From: Parasporobacterium paucivorans DSM 15970
GTDB taxonomy: Bacteria; Bacillota; Clostridia; Lachnospirales; Lachnospiraceae
DNA: 64,000 nucleotides
NCBI RefSeq assembly: GCF_900141895.1
Contig: NZ_FQYT01000017.1
Coordinates: 1-64,000, forward strand
Direction of reading: 5' to 3'
The translations under genes were made by a program, and so were the position numbers. A model generated the notes under the pieces. It was not told the origin of the DNA. It ran no database searches and worked only from the letters and a program-made list of their open reading frames with translations. How positions within the stretch are numbered: the stretch's first letter is position 1; each line of letters starts with the position of its first letter. Positions 1-7,466 of the stretch are shown here, piece after piece.

Positions 1-14
1 CTGTGGCGATACAT

Positions 15-106
15 TTCTAGGTATAAAAAACACTCCCTCCTAAATAAACAAGTTTTTATTATTTCACTTGTCTACCTAGAAGGGAGCATATCATGTGCAG
101 GGGCTT
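15..106. repeat. Nested inverted repeat, possible terminator of an upstream gene
   Basis: TTCTAGGTA at 15-23 is an exact inverted copy of TACCTAGAA at 73-81, and inside it ACAAGT (48-53) matches ACTTGT (66-71). A T6 tract follows at 101-106. It could be a terminator or the end of a mobile element. No gene is visible between this structure and the promoter at 214. Confidence 0.35.
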
Positions 107-213
107 TTTTGTTTGTTATTTCTGAAACCTAAAAGGTTAACTATTAATACCGGCTTAACTAGCTCAAGATAGAGCCTGCGGTTTCGTGTTAGTTGTTGCT
201 TCCAAAATAGTTA

Positions 214-241
214 TTGACATATGCTAATAACTAGCTATAAT
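214..241 (+). promoter_or_regulatory. Sigma-A promoter of the first metal operon
   Basis: TTGACA at 214-219 and TATAAT at 236-241 are both consensus hexamers with a 16-base spacer. The -35 lies in the 12-mer TATTGACATATG (212-223), which recurs at the promoter of the second metal operon (13555-13566). The first gene of the operon starts about 40 bases downstream. Confidence 0.75.
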
Positions 242-281
242 GAAATTATAAATAACATATATCAAAAACTGTCAGGAGGTG

Positions 282-425
282 GTGCATACACTGAGAGGAG
301 ACGGCACTGGTCCAGTAGGATATTGTGCATGTCCAAACTTTGGTACGAAAGTAAAATATAACAGAGCAAAGTCCGGCAATAAAATTAAGTGCTTGAAATG
401 AGGCTCTGTGATGTCCAGAGAGTAA
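282..425 (+). pseudogene. Decayed small zinc-ribbon protein
   Basis: The frame from GTG 282 (or CTG 291, after AGGAGG at 274-279) encodes RGDGTGPVGYCACPNFGTKV, then a lysine-rich stretch ending KIKCLK at a TGA (399-401). The same frame continues as GSVMSRE to TAA 423-425. From memory, small clostridial proteins of this type read CPxCGTKV ... C ... KCPKCG.xM.RE. Compared with that pattern, cysteines are replaced by Phe (in CPNF), by Gly (in KSGN) and by the TGA. Loss of several metal ligands together argues for a decaying gene rather than a recoded stop. It precedes a DUF5320 gene, a usual neighbour. Confidence 0.55.
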
Positions 426-444
426 AAGAAAGGAGAATGTTCAA

Positions 445-747
445 ATGCCAAGAAGAGATGGTTCCGGCCCAATGGGTCAAGGAGCTATGAGTGGAAGAGG
501 TTTAGGTTTTTGCAGTGGAGCAACATTGCTGGGTATGGCGTTTGGTTTTGGTCGTGGCTATGCCCGTGGCATGGGTATGGGAAATGGTTCTGTAAGTGGA
601 TGCAAAAGAACTATCGGAAGAAAATTTGCTGGACAAATTTCAGGAATGACAGAGAAAGAGATTCTAACCGAACAGAAAGAATTTCTACAAAGAGAACTCG
701 AGAGAACCGAAAAAAAATTACAAAATATCCTGGATACAGACAAGTAG
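445..747 (+). CDS. DUF5320 family protein
   Basis: A 100-residue protein with the signature N-terminus MPRRDGSGPMGQGAMSGRG, a glycine- and methionine-rich middle and a predicted coiled coil over about residues 68-97. The DUF5320 family has no settled function and is repeatedly found beside NifX-like and Mrp-like genes in anaerobes, as here. It follows a clear AGGAGA ribosome site. It probably belongs with the DUF134 gene 45 bases downstream. Only two cysteines are present, so a cysteine-based metal site within one chain is unlikely. Confidence 0.7.
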   Translation: MPRRDGSGPMGQGAMSGRGLGFCSGATLLGMAFGFGRGYARGMGMGNGSVSGCKRTIGRKFAGQISGMTEKEILTEQKEFLQRELERTEKKLQNILDTDK

Positions 748-792
748 TAACGGAATCCCCTACTGCTTATCGAGTTTTTATGAGGTAAGAAA

Positions 793-1140
793 ATGCCAAG
801 ACCAAGAAAATGGAGAAAAGTCTGTTGCTTGCCAGAGAGCAACCTATACGGACCGCTTAACGGATCAGATATAGAAAACGAAATTATTATGATGACAGTT
901 GAAGAGTATGAAGCTATCCGCCTTATAGATCGTGAGGGTTTGACTCAGGAAGAATGTGCTGAAAAAATGCAGGTTGCACGTACTACCGTTCAAAATATTT
1001 ACAAGGATGCACGAAGCAAGGTTGCAGAGTCCTTGGTTAATGGGAACCTGCTTAAGATTGAAGGCGGAGATTATAAACTTTACAACGAAAGTGAACGGAA
1101 ACATTGTTGTGGAGGATGTCGAAGAAATAGATGTGGATGA
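793..1140 (+). CDS. DUF134 predicted DNA-binding regulator (copy 1)
   Basis: This 115-residue protein has the DUF134 N-terminus [15 protein letters not shown], then a helix-turn-helix resembling sigma region 4 ([23 protein letters not shown], about residues 36-60) and the motif [12 protein letters not shown]. The tail [12 protein letters not shown] holds four cysteines that could bind metal or an Fe-S cluster. Family members are proposed transcription regulators located with iron-sulfur and NifX-type genes, so it may control this operon. A second copy lies at 13022-13486, with a longer zinc-ribbon tail. Confidence 0.8.
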   Translation: MPRPRKWRKVCCLPESNLYGPLNGSDIENEIIMMTVEEYEAIRLIDREGLTQEECAEKMQVARTTVQNIYKDARSKVAESLVNGNLLKIEGGDYKLYNESERKHCCGGCRRNRCG

Positions 1141-1169
1141 AGAACAAACGATAACAAGGAGGACATCAG

Positions 1170-1538
1170 ATGAAATTGGCAATACCGGTAGATGATAAAA
1201 GTATGGAGAGTACCGTGTGCATATCTTTTGGGCGTACCCCGTATTTTCTGATTTACAGTACGGAGACGAAGGAAAGCGTTTTTTTAGATAACAGCGCAGC
1301 AGCCAGCCAGGGAGGTGCAGGAATCAAGGCGGCCCAGTCAGTCGTAGATGGCGGGGTTGAGGCCCTTTTGACTCCGCGATGCGGGGAGAATGCAGCAGAA
1401 GTAATCAAAGCCGCAAACATTAAAATATATAAAACAACGAACTCATCAATCAAGGATACTATTGCTGCCTTTGAAGACGGAAAGTTATCGCTGCTTGATG
1501 AGATACATGCAGGATTCCATAGACGTGGAGGTGAATAG
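1170..1538 (+). CDS. NifX/NifB-family iron-molybdenum cluster-binding protein (copy 1)
   Basis: A 122-residue single-domain protein of the dinitrogenase iron-molybdenum cofactor (NifX/NafY C-terminal) family. It begins MKLAIPVDDK, followed by SFGRTPYF, GGAGIKAAQ and LLTPRCGENA. Family members bind FeMo-co or iron-sulfur precursors; some, such as archaeal IssA, store thioferrate. No nitrogenase gene is in the window, so a cluster-carrier or storage role is more likely here. The stop (1536-1538) is one base before the next start, so translation of the ATPase is probably coupled. Confidence 0.8.
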   Translation: MKLAIPVDDKSMESTVCISFGRTPYFLIYSTETKESVFLDNSAAASQGGAGIKAAQSVVDGGVEALLTPRCGENAAEVIKAANIKIYKTTNSSIKDTIAAFEDGKLSLLDEIHAGFHRRGGE

Positions 1539-1539
1539 T

Positions 1540-2403
1540 ATGAAGATCGCTGTGCTGAGCGGCAAAGGTGGTACCGGAAAAACGCTGGTGTCTGTCAATC
1601 TGGCCGCCGCGGCAGAAGAAGCTGTCTATATTGATTGTGATGTAGAGGAACCGAATGGCTATTTGTTTTTTAAACCGAAAATGACGAAGGCTGAAAAAGT
1701 TACGATCGAGATTCCTTATGTGGATGAAAATCTTTGTACCGGATGCCGTAAATGCGTTGATTTTTGCAAATTTCATGCCCTGGCCTATGTAGGGGGCAAA
1801 CTTATGATTTTTGAAGAGATTTGCCATTCGTGTGGAGGCTGTGTTTTGCTTTGTCCCCAAAAGGCTTTATCGGAGAAAGACAAAGTAATAGGTGAAGTCC
1901 AAAAAGGAAATTCGGGAAACGTGAATGTTATTACAGGAATTCTGAATCCTGGTGAAGCTTCAGGGATTCCGATCATTAAGAAACTTTTGGATGACAAGAA
2001 TGAAGGCAGAAAATATACATTCATTGACTGTCCACCAGGAAGTGCCTGCATCGTAATGGAAAGCATCAAAGATGCGGATTATTGTATACTTGTTGCAGAA
2101 CCGACAATATTTGGATCCCATAACTTGAACCTAGTTTATGAACTGGTAAAATTATTCGGTAAACCACATGGGGTAGTCCTTAACAAGTGCCTGGAGGGAG
2201 AAAATCCTTCTGAAATATTTTGCCTAGAAAAAGGAATCAGGATACTTGGGAAAATACCGTTTGATAATGAGCTGGGCACTATTAATTCAAATGCGCTGAT
2301 TTCGGTTAGGGAAAGTGAGAAATATAAAGATATGTTCACCAGCCTGCTGAAGGATATTACGAGGGAGGTGCAGCATGAAGCAGCTATTGATTCTAAGTGG
2401 TAA
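1540..2403 (+). CDS. Mrp/MinD-type P-loop ATPase with inserted 2x[4Fe-4S] ferredoxin domain (first of a pair)
   Basis: A 287-residue cytosolic ATPase. The deviant Walker A SGKGGTGKT lies at residues 7-15, and DCDVEEPN follows. A ferredoxin insert supplies Cys 66/69/72/76 and Cys 95/98/101/105, enough for two [4Fe-4S] clusters. Walker-B-like FIDCPPG comes later. ATG 1540 is chosen because the conserved N-terminus starts there, directly after the NifX stop, with GGAGGTG upstream. Such proteins occur in tandem pairs near NifX-like genes and are thought to load or transfer Fe-S clusters using ATP. The 3' end overlaps the sister gene by 29 bases. Confidence 0.85.
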   Translation: MKIAVLSGKGGTGKTLVSVNLAAAAEEAVYIDCDVEEPNGYLFFKPKMTKAEKVTIEIPYVDENLCTGCRKCVDFCKFHALAYVGGKLMIFEEICHSCGGCVLLCPQKALSEKDKVIGEVQKGNSGNVNVITGILNPGEASGIPIIKKLLDDKNEGRKYTFIDCPPGSACIVMESIKDADYCILVAEPTIFGSHNLNLVYELVKLFGKPHGVVLNKCLEGENPSEIFCLEKGIRILGKIPFDNELGTINSNALISVRESEKYKDMFTSLLKDITREVQHEAAIDSKW

Positions 2404-3250
2404 GGGCGGGACAGGAAAGACTACGGTTGCAGGGGCATTCATCCGCCTTTCCAATGCCAGAGCTTATGCCGATTGTGATGTGGATGCACCAAATCTGCAC
2501 CTGATTATGAACCAGTTTACGGAGCCGGTAAGAACCGATTATTATGGACTGCCTAAAGCAGAGATTGATACGGATAAATGCATACAATGTGATTTGTGCA
2601 GGCAAAACTGCCGGTTTGATGCAATCAGTGCAGATGAAGTTTATAAAGTTGATGCATTTGCCTGTGAAGGATGCGGCGTCTGTGAAGCGATATGTCCCGT
2701 GGGAGCCATTGTATTAGTGCCCTCGGTAGCAGGTGAACTGATGCTATATTCGGATGGCGGGAAGGTTTTTTCTACTGCACAGCTGAAAATGGGCAGCGGA
2801 ACCTCGGGTATGCTGGTTACTGAGGTCAAAAAACAGCTCAAATCAGCGGACGTGAATGCCGAATTGGCAATCATTGATGGGTCTCCTGGAATCGGCTGTC
2901 CGGTTATCGCCTCGATCAGCGGGGTTGACCTGGTATTGATCGTGGCAGAGCCATCCATATCAGGCATAAGCGATATGGAACGCGTTATCAAAATGGCCCA
3001 GACTTTCCAGACAAAGACAGCTGTCTGCATCAATAAATATGATACAAATCTGGTCAATTCCGATAGAATAGAAAGCTTCTGCAGAGATAACGGAATCGCT
3101 TTTACAGGCAGGATACCCTTTGATCCAAATGCAGTCAAAGCAATTAACGAAGGGCTGACTATCGTGGATATCGATTGCAGGTCGGGAGATGCTGCGAGAG
3201 CTGTTTATGATAATACAATGAAAATATTATATGAAAATATGGAGGAATAA
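2375..3250 (+). CDS. Mrp/MinD-type P-loop ATPase with ferredoxin domain (second of a pair)
   Basis: A 291-residue paralogue of the preceding gene. It has Walker A SGKGGTGKTT (residues 8-17), DCDVDAPNLHL, Cys 69/72/75/79 and Cys 97/100/103/107 of two [4Fe-4S] motifs, and IIDGSPGIGCP as the later nucleotide-site motif. GAGGGAGGTG gives a strong ribosome site inside the upstream gene. The 29-base overlap in a different frame suggests translational coupling and near-equal output, as expected for a heterodimer. The heterodimer is inferred, not shown. Confidence 0.85.
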   Translation: MKQLLILSGKGGTGKTTVAGAFIRLSNARAYADCDVDAPNLHLIMNQFTEPVRTDYYGLPKAEIDTDKCIQCDLCRQNCRFDAISADEVYKVDAFACEGCGVCEAICPVGAIVLVPSVAGELMLYSDGGKVFSTAQLKMGSGTSGMLVTEVKKQLKSADVNAELAIIDGSPGIGCPVIASISGVDLVLIVAEPSISGISDMERVIKMAQTFQTKTAVCINKYDTNLVNSDRIESFCRDNGIAFTGRIPFDPNAVKAINEGLTIVDIDCRSGDAARAVYDNTMKILYENMEE

Positions 3251-3253
3251 GAT

Positions 3254-3613
3254 ATGATTAAAATAGCAGTAGCAAGTGAGAATGAAATGGTAACGGAGCA
3301 TTTTGGACATTGTGTGAATTTCAATATTTTTGAGGCAAAGGAAAATGAAATCATTAAGCATGAGTCGGTTCCGAATCCTGGGCACAGGCCTGGATTTCTT
3401 CCTGTTTTTTTGAATGACATGGGAGTTAAGGTCGTCATTTCAGGCGGCATGGGCGGCGGAGCAATAGAGATTTTCAATGAAAAAGGAATTGAAGTGATTG
3501 TCGGCGCAAATGGACGTGCAAAAGCTGCAGTTGAAGCCTATTTAGCGGGTGTTTTGAAATCGACAGGATCTGTCTGTCATGAGCATCATCACCATGATGA
3601 ATGCGGGAATTAA
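3254..3613 (+). CDS. NifX-family protein with histidine-rich tail (copy 2)
   Basis: A 119-residue dinitrogenase iron-molybdenum cofactor domain protein: MIKIAVASENEMVTEHFGHC at the N-terminus, VVISGGMGGGAIEIF in the middle, and GANGRAKAAVEAYLAG later. The tail VCHEHHHHDECGN has five histidines and two cysteines and looks like a metal-binding extension. It starts three bases after the paired ATPases, so it is probably their cluster or metal substrate carrier. It differs from the NifX protein at 1170-1538, which lacks the tail. A terminator follows at 3666. Confidence 0.8.
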   Translation: MIKIAVASENEMVTEHFGHCVNFNIFEAKENEIIKHESVPNPGHRPGFLPVFLNDMGVKVVISGGMGGGAIEIFNEKGIEVIVGANGRAKAAVEAYLAGVLKSTGSVCHEHHHHDECGN

Positions 3614-3662
3614 ACTCAGAACAATAATAATTCCGGCTGTAATACATTTTGGAAATATGTAA

Positions 3663-3694
3663 TGATGAAGGGGGGTTAGCCCCTTCATTTCTTT
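3663..3694 (+). terminator. Rho-independent terminator after the first metal operon
   Basis: TGAAGGGG (3666-3673) pairs with CCCCTTCA (3680-3687), and TTTCTTT follows. It ends the transcript carrying the NifX and ATPase genes. Confidence 0.75.
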
Positions 3695-3723
3695 AACCTA
3701 AAAAGGAATGAGGATTTATAACG

Positions 3724-4230
3724 ATGAAAATCACATCAAGATCTGAACAGGCTATGGCTTACTTTAAGGAAGGCTATAATTGCTCACAGTCAGTATTTCT
3801 GGCTTTTCATGATTTGTATGATATGGAGTTTGATACGGCATTAAAAATCAGCTCATCATTTGGCGCTGGAATGGGAAGATTAAGAGAAGTATGTGGTGCC
3901 GTGACAGGTATGTTTATGACGGCCGGGCTGGTGTATGGATCGGAGGATCCGAAGAATCATGTGTTAAAGACGGAACATTATAAAAGAATCCAGTTTTTGG
4001 CAAAAAAATTTGAAGATGAAAACAAGTCTATCATCTGCAGAGATCTTCTTGGCTTAAAACCTGGAAAAGACAATCCGACACCAGACGTCAGAACGGCGGA
4101 GTATTATAAAAAAAGGCCATGCGTAGAACTTGTCGGTATGGCCACAGATATTTTGGAAAATTATATGGCAGCTGTTCAGCCCTCCAGTTTGATTATGACA
4201 AAAGAAAAGCCGATATTGGATGCTATTTAG
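3724..4230 (+). CDS. C_GCAxxG_C_C family redox protein
   Basis: A 168-residue protein with the C_GCAxxG_C_C pattern: NCSQSV (Cys 20), FGAGMGRLREVCGAVTG (Cys 57), then later single cysteines in IICRDLLG and RPCVEL. Family members are small predicted redox or metal proteins, often annotated as split-Soret-cytochrome-like, but no haem-binding CxxCH is present. The Cys expected in the first FGxGM segment is Ala. It lies between the NifX operon and the rubredoxin/rubrerythrin genes, which supports an electron-transfer or metal role. The substrate is unknown. Confidence 0.7.
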   Translation: MKITSRSEQAMAYFKEGYNCSQSVFLAFHDLYDMEFDTALKISSSFGAGMGRLREVCGAVTGMFMTAGLVYGSEDPKNHVLKTEHYKRIQFLAKKFEDENKSIICRDLLGLKPGKDNPTPDVRTAEYYKKRPCVELVGMATDILENYMAAVQPSSLIMTKEKPILDAI

Positions 4231-4287
4231 TGTATAATATCAGTATGCGGTTGGCATAAAAGAGTGAAAATGGGGAGGAGCGATGAT

Positions 4288-4932
4288 TTGAGGAAATTTA
4301 CGTGTTCAATTTGTGGGTATGTTTATGATGAAGCAATGGAAGGGACAAAGTGGGAAGATGTTCCCGGGGGCTGGATCTGTCCTTTGTGTGGTGCGGCAAA
4401 GGATGTTTTTACGGAAAGTCATATGGATTACAAACCGGCTGACCGAGAATCGGGCGTCCAGGAAACGGAAGCGGGCAGTCTGAAGGAGCTATCCTTTGGA
4501 GGAATGAGTGCCTTATTCTCAAACCTTTCAAAAGGATGCACGAAACAGTACCGTATGGAAGAAGCCGAATTATTCAACCAGCTTGCCGAATTTTATCAGG
4601 CAAAGAGCGGCACGGAAAGCGAAGGACAATTAAAGGATATTAGCATACTCGTCAACCGGGATTTAGCTTCAGCTTATGTGCAGGCAAATTCAATTGCAGC
4701 CGATGCATCAGACAGAGGTGCGCTCAGAGCCCTCGTATGGGGAGAGAAAGTGACACGTATCCTGAATTCAGCTCTTAGCAGATATGAGAAGCAAAAGGAT
4801 GCATTGCTTGAAAATACCCATATCTATGTATGTGACATTTGTGGATTTGTTTATATAGGGGATAAGCTTCCTGATATTTGTCCCGTATGTAAAGTTCCAA
4901 ACCAGAAAATTACTGAGGTAAAAAGGGGGTAG
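4288..4932 (+). CDS. Rubredoxin / ferritin-like / rubredoxin-like three-part protein
   Basis: From TTG 4288 (after GGGGAGGAG at 4272-4280) the 214-residue product has an N-terminal rubredoxin fold: CSICGYVYDEA and WICPLCGA (Cys 6/9/31/34). A helical middle of about 120 residues follows, then a C-terminal rubredoxin-like knuckle YVCDICGFVYIG ... ICPVC. Two Fe(Cys)4 sites flanking a helical domain resemble rubrerythrin-type peroxide-detoxifying electron carriers. I do not see clear paired ExxH iron ligands in the middle, so di-iron activity is uncertain. The alternative upstream start is GTG 4264. Confidence 0.65.
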   Translation: MRKFTCSICGYVYDEAMEGTKWEDVPGGWICPLCGAAKDVFTESHMDYKPADRESGVQETEAGSLKELSFGGMSALFSNLSKGCTKQYRMEEAELFNQLAEFYQAKSGTESEGQLKDISILVNRDLASAYVQANSIAADASDRGALRALVWGEKVTRILNSALSRYEKQKDALLENTHIYVCDICGFVYIGDKLPDICPVCKVPNQKITEVKRG

Positions 4933-4937
4933 GGAGA

Positions 4938-5456
4938 ATGCATGCAGTTCGAAATATAAATTTATGTACAAAAGATTGTCTCTGCTTATATGTCTGTCCT
5001 ACCGGAGCGACCGATACGGAGACCGGACAGATTGATGCTTCGAAATGTCTGGAGGGATGCCGCATGTGTGTAGATGCCTGTCCGTCTCATGCGATTTCAT
5101 TGATTCCGGAAGAATTCCCGCCTCAGCAGGGAAAAACTGATTCCGTCAGGAATTCACTGCTCTCTTTGGCTGAAAGCAAAGTGAAGCAGGAAAGAATTGC
5201 TGCAGATATCGAGGAGAATGCAGATAATCCGATATTGCGGCAGTTTGCAGCAGCATTGAAAGCATCAAACCGGCTCATGGCCGAAGACCTTCTCCGCGAA
5301 ACCGGCTATATGCTTCCGCAGAGTCGGAATGTACGGGATCTTCTTGGGGCCCTGCTGAATACGGACCAGCCGGAAGGATTTCCGAAAGAGGCTGTAGAAA
5401 AGCTATTGGAAATTCTTATAAAAGCTAATAACAAGGGGGGGGACAACAATGAATGA
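4938..5456 (+). CDS. 4Fe-4S ferredoxin-like protein with helical C-terminus
   Basis: A 172-residue protein. The first half has LCTKDCLCLYVCPTGA and CLEGCRMCVDACPSHAI, fitting two [4Fe-4S] clusters. The second half is helical and cysteine-free. It starts five bases after the rubredoxin stop and overlaps the rubrerythrin gene by eight bases, so it is probably the electron donor within the same oxidative-stress unit. A ribosome site AAGGGGGG lies just before the rubrerythrin start, inside the 3' end. Confidence 0.75.
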   Translation: MHAVRNINLCTKDCLCLYVCPTGATDTETGQIDASKCLEGCRMCVDACPSHAISLIPEEFPPQQGKTDSVRNSLLSLAESKVKQERIAADIEENADNPILRQFAAALKASNRLMAEDLLRETGYMLPQSRNVRDLLGALLNTDQPEGFPKEAVEKLLEILIKANNKGGDNNE

Positions 5457-5943
5457 AAATAAAACGCTCGAAAACCTGATGGAGGCATTCGCCGGAGAGT
5501 CCCAGGCAAACAGAAAGTACCTGGCGTACTCAAAAAAGGCCGAGAAAGATGGTTACATCAACGCTGCCAAACTGTTCAGAGCGGCATCGGATGCGGAAAC
5601 ATTACATGCACTGAAACATTTTGAAGTGGCTGGAAAAGTTGCAACTACTGCCGACAATCTTAAGGATGCCGTTGCCGGTGAGACCCATGAATACAAGGAA
5701 ATGTACCCTGATCACGTAAGGATTGCGGAAGAAGAAGGTAATAAGGCAGCTCTAACTTCTTTTATGTATGCCATGAAAGCGGAAGAAGTCCATGCGCGGC
5801 TTTATCAGGAAGCATTGGAAAACATGGATCAGGCAGAAGAAGTCTTCTACTATCTCTGTCCCGTGTGCGGAAATATCGAAAAGTCCCGTCCTGATAAATG
5901 CAGCATTTGCGGCGTTATGGGAGATAAATTTACCCAATACTAA
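5449..5943 (+). CDS. rbr: Rubrerythrin
   Basis: A 164-residue protein with an N-terminal di-iron ferritin-like domain (FAGESQANRKY, DAETLHALKH, EMYPDHVRIAEEE, KAEEVHARLY supply the Glu and His ligands) and a C-terminal rubredoxin knuckle (YLCPVCGNIE and KCSICG). Rubrerythrin reduces hydrogen peroxide in the cytosol of anaerobes. Length and order are those of small rubrerythrins. It overlaps the ferredoxin gene by eight bases and is followed by a ferritin-like gene. Confidence 0.92.
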   Translation: MNENKTLENLMEAFAGESQANRKYLAYSKKAEKDGYINAAKLFRAASDAETLHALKHFEVAGKVATTADNLKDAVAGETHEYKEMYPDHVRIAEEEGNKAALTSFMYAMKAEEVHARLYQEALENMDQAEEVFYYLCPVCGNIEKSRPDKCSICGVMGDKFTQY

Positions 5944-5962
5944 AAATAAGGAGGAAAAGAAT

Positions 5963-6265
5963 ATGCCTGATTTTGGACATCCCTTTTCAGGGCTGAAGAA
6001 AGACCATAAGATTAGTGAACAGGAATTGATCAGATCCATCCGGTTTATGATAGCTGCAGAATATGAGGCAATACAGATGTATATGCAGTTAGCGGAATCG
6101 ACAGATAATAAGCTGGCAATAGAGGTTTTGAAGGATATTGCGGATGAAGAAAAGGTTCATGCAGGAGAATTTTTAAGACTGCTTAAAGAACTGGATCCGG
6201 ATGAAGAAAAGTTTTATGCAGAAGGTGCAGAAGAAGTTGAGGAAGAGATTGAGAAGCTGAAATAA
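5963..6265 (+). CDS. Encapsulated-ferritin-like small di-iron protein
   Basis: A 100-residue protein: one helix pair with AAEYEAIQMYMQLAE and DIADEEKVHAGEFLRLL, giving the Glu, Glu and ExxH ligands of a half-size ferritin site, and an acidic tail. This arrangement matches encapsulated ferritin (EncFtn) subunits, which oxidise iron inside an encapsulin shell. No encapsulin gene is adjacent here. ATG 5963 is chosen for AAGGAGGAA upstream and the conserved N-terminus. A generic rubrerythrin-like small ferritin is the alternative. Confidence 0.7.
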   Translation: MPDFGHPFSGLKKDHKISEQELIRSIRFMIAAEYEAIQMYMQLAESTDNKLAIEVLKDIADEEKVHAGEFLRLLKELDPDEEKFYAEGAEEVEEEIEKLK

Positions 6266-6283
6266 AAGATATGCTGTTTTTAT

Positions 6284-6314
6284 AGGGAGGGTGCTGGAAT
6301 ATGCCCTCCTTTTT
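6284..6314 (+). terminator. Rho-independent terminator after the ferritin-like gene
   Basis: AGGGAGGG (6284-6291) pairs with CCCTCCTT (6304-6311) with one G-U, and a T tract runs to 6314. Confidence 0.75.
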
Positions 6315-6638
6315 GCTGCATCAATGAATCCATTTGTTTTTCATGTTTTGTATGCTGATGAAGAAGTGAATGAGGTTGAAACCAAATAGAACCAGAAAGC
6401 TTATCCAGGGAGGCAGGAAGTTTGTTTCGTTTATATGGAGAGCTTCAAAATGTCAGCCCCATAAGTCAGCGGCAAAATATATGAAAGAGGCCTAATTAAT
6501 GGAGGCAGACTGCTTACCGGGATAAAAAGACCGCAGAGAAACTTTATCGGAAATCTGAAAAAATTAGAAAATGTCTGTGCTTCGAATACTTGCTAACTGA
6601 AACGGCATAGTAGAAATATTAATTCAAGGAGGCAGGAT
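6315..6638. other. 324-base intergenic stretch without a gene
   Basis: No convincing reading frame is present. The octamer GGAGGCAG occurs three times (6409-6416, 6501-6508, 6628-6635); the last copy is the ribosome site of the FmdE gene. The other two may mark lost small genes. No riboswitch core was recognised. Confidence 0.4.
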
Positions 6639-7181
6639 ATGATTGACGAGAAGGAATTATGGGAACAATGCGTGAAATTCCATGGGCACACGTGTGGAGG
6701 CTTGACAATAGGATACAAAACATCTCTTTATGCCATGAAACTACTGGGTTTAGACTTTTCAGAAGATGAAGATGTAGTATGCGTTTCTGAAAATGATGCA
6801 TGCGGGGTAGATGCTATTCAGGTAATCCTTGGATGCAGTGTCGGAAAAGGCAATCTGCTGTTTCATCCGCGTGGAAAACAGGCATTTACGTTTCACAACA
6901 GAGCCAATGAAAAAAGCGTGCGCCTGGTTTTGAAAGACAGGCCGGAGGGGATTACCAGAGAAGCATCATTTTCCTACATGCAGGAAAGAAGTCCTGAAGA
7001 ATTGTTTGTGGTAAAAGAGGCTGTTATTCAAATTCCCGAAAAAGCGAAAATATTCAATTCGGTTACCTGTGAGCACTGCAAAGAATCAACGGCGGAGACC
7101 ATGATACGGCTAGAGGATGGAAAATGTCTGTGTCTTGACTGCTACTTCCCTTACAGCAGATTTGATGATAGTGTCAAATGA
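6639..7181 (+). CDS. FmdE family protein
   Basis: A 180-residue protein with the FmdE signature near the start (CVKFHGHTCGGLTIGYK), then SENDACGVDAIQVILGCSVGKGNL, which carries the conserved Cys and Asp residues. A C-terminal zinc-ribbon follows (CEHCKES ... CLCLDC). FmdE was named from molybdenum formylmethanofuran dehydrogenase operons, but its biochemical role is unsettled; many copies occur in non-methanogens with Mo/W enzymes. A molybdate-type transporter lies further along (15495-17817). The gene stands alone between two non-coding stretches. Confidence 0.8.
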   Translation: MIDEKELWEQCVKFHGHTCGGLTIGYKTSLYAMKLLGLDFSEDEDVVCVSENDACGVDAIQVILGCSVGKGNLLFHPRGKQAFTFHNRANEKSVRLVLKDRPEGITREASFSYMQERSPEELFVVKEAVIQIPEKAKIFNSVTCEHCKESTAETMIRLEDGKCLCLDCYFPYSRFDDSVK

Positions 7182-7290
7182 GTTATGAAAAACCAAGTTA
7201 TAAAAAACAGGCCCCAATAGAACCTTGAAAACTGCAGATAAAGGGTAAATCCCTTCGGGGATGGCTGGGTTGTAACCTCTGGCTTGGAAT

Positions 7291-7466
7291 CTAAGAACAG
7301 ATAGAACCTTCGGCCCGGTGGTTTTGCAGTTCCAAAATAGTTTTCTGGCCAAGGTAGATTAGCATCTGCCACTTGCCGGGCATGTTACCCGCAGCTTCGA
7401 TGGCCTCCACTTTATTAAGCACATGGTAATGATTGTGTTTATGGGGTCTCAGGAAGTTGTAATAAA
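7291..7466 (-). pseudogene. Transposase C-terminal remnant
   Basis: The minus-strand frame ending at 7291 contains TEIYYNFLRPHKH and EAAGNMPGKWQMLIYL. This matches the usual C-terminal end of DDE transposases (YYNF-RPH ... AEAAG). The DDE catalytic core is absent. The match ends near 7466, where the opposite strand becomes a recognisable ABC ATPase fragment. The open frame running on to 7620 is therefore not real transposase. The IS family is not assigned. Confidence 0.55.

Noticed and set aside
399-425. Selenocysteine recoding at TGA 399-401, with a stem CTCTG/CAGAG just after it
   Set aside because: The stem loop lies only about 7 bases after the TGA, closer than bacterial SECIS loops allow, and other cysteines of the motif are also lost.
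1170-3613. Nitrogenase gene cluster suggested by NifX and NifU-like proteins
   Set aside because: No nifH, nifD, nifK, nifE, nifN or nifB is present; the proteins are single-domain family members common in non-fixing anaerobes.
6315-6638. Molybdenum-cofactor type riboswitch before FmdE
   Set aside because: GGAGGCAG-like pieces are present, but I could not align the conserved core or stems on either strand.
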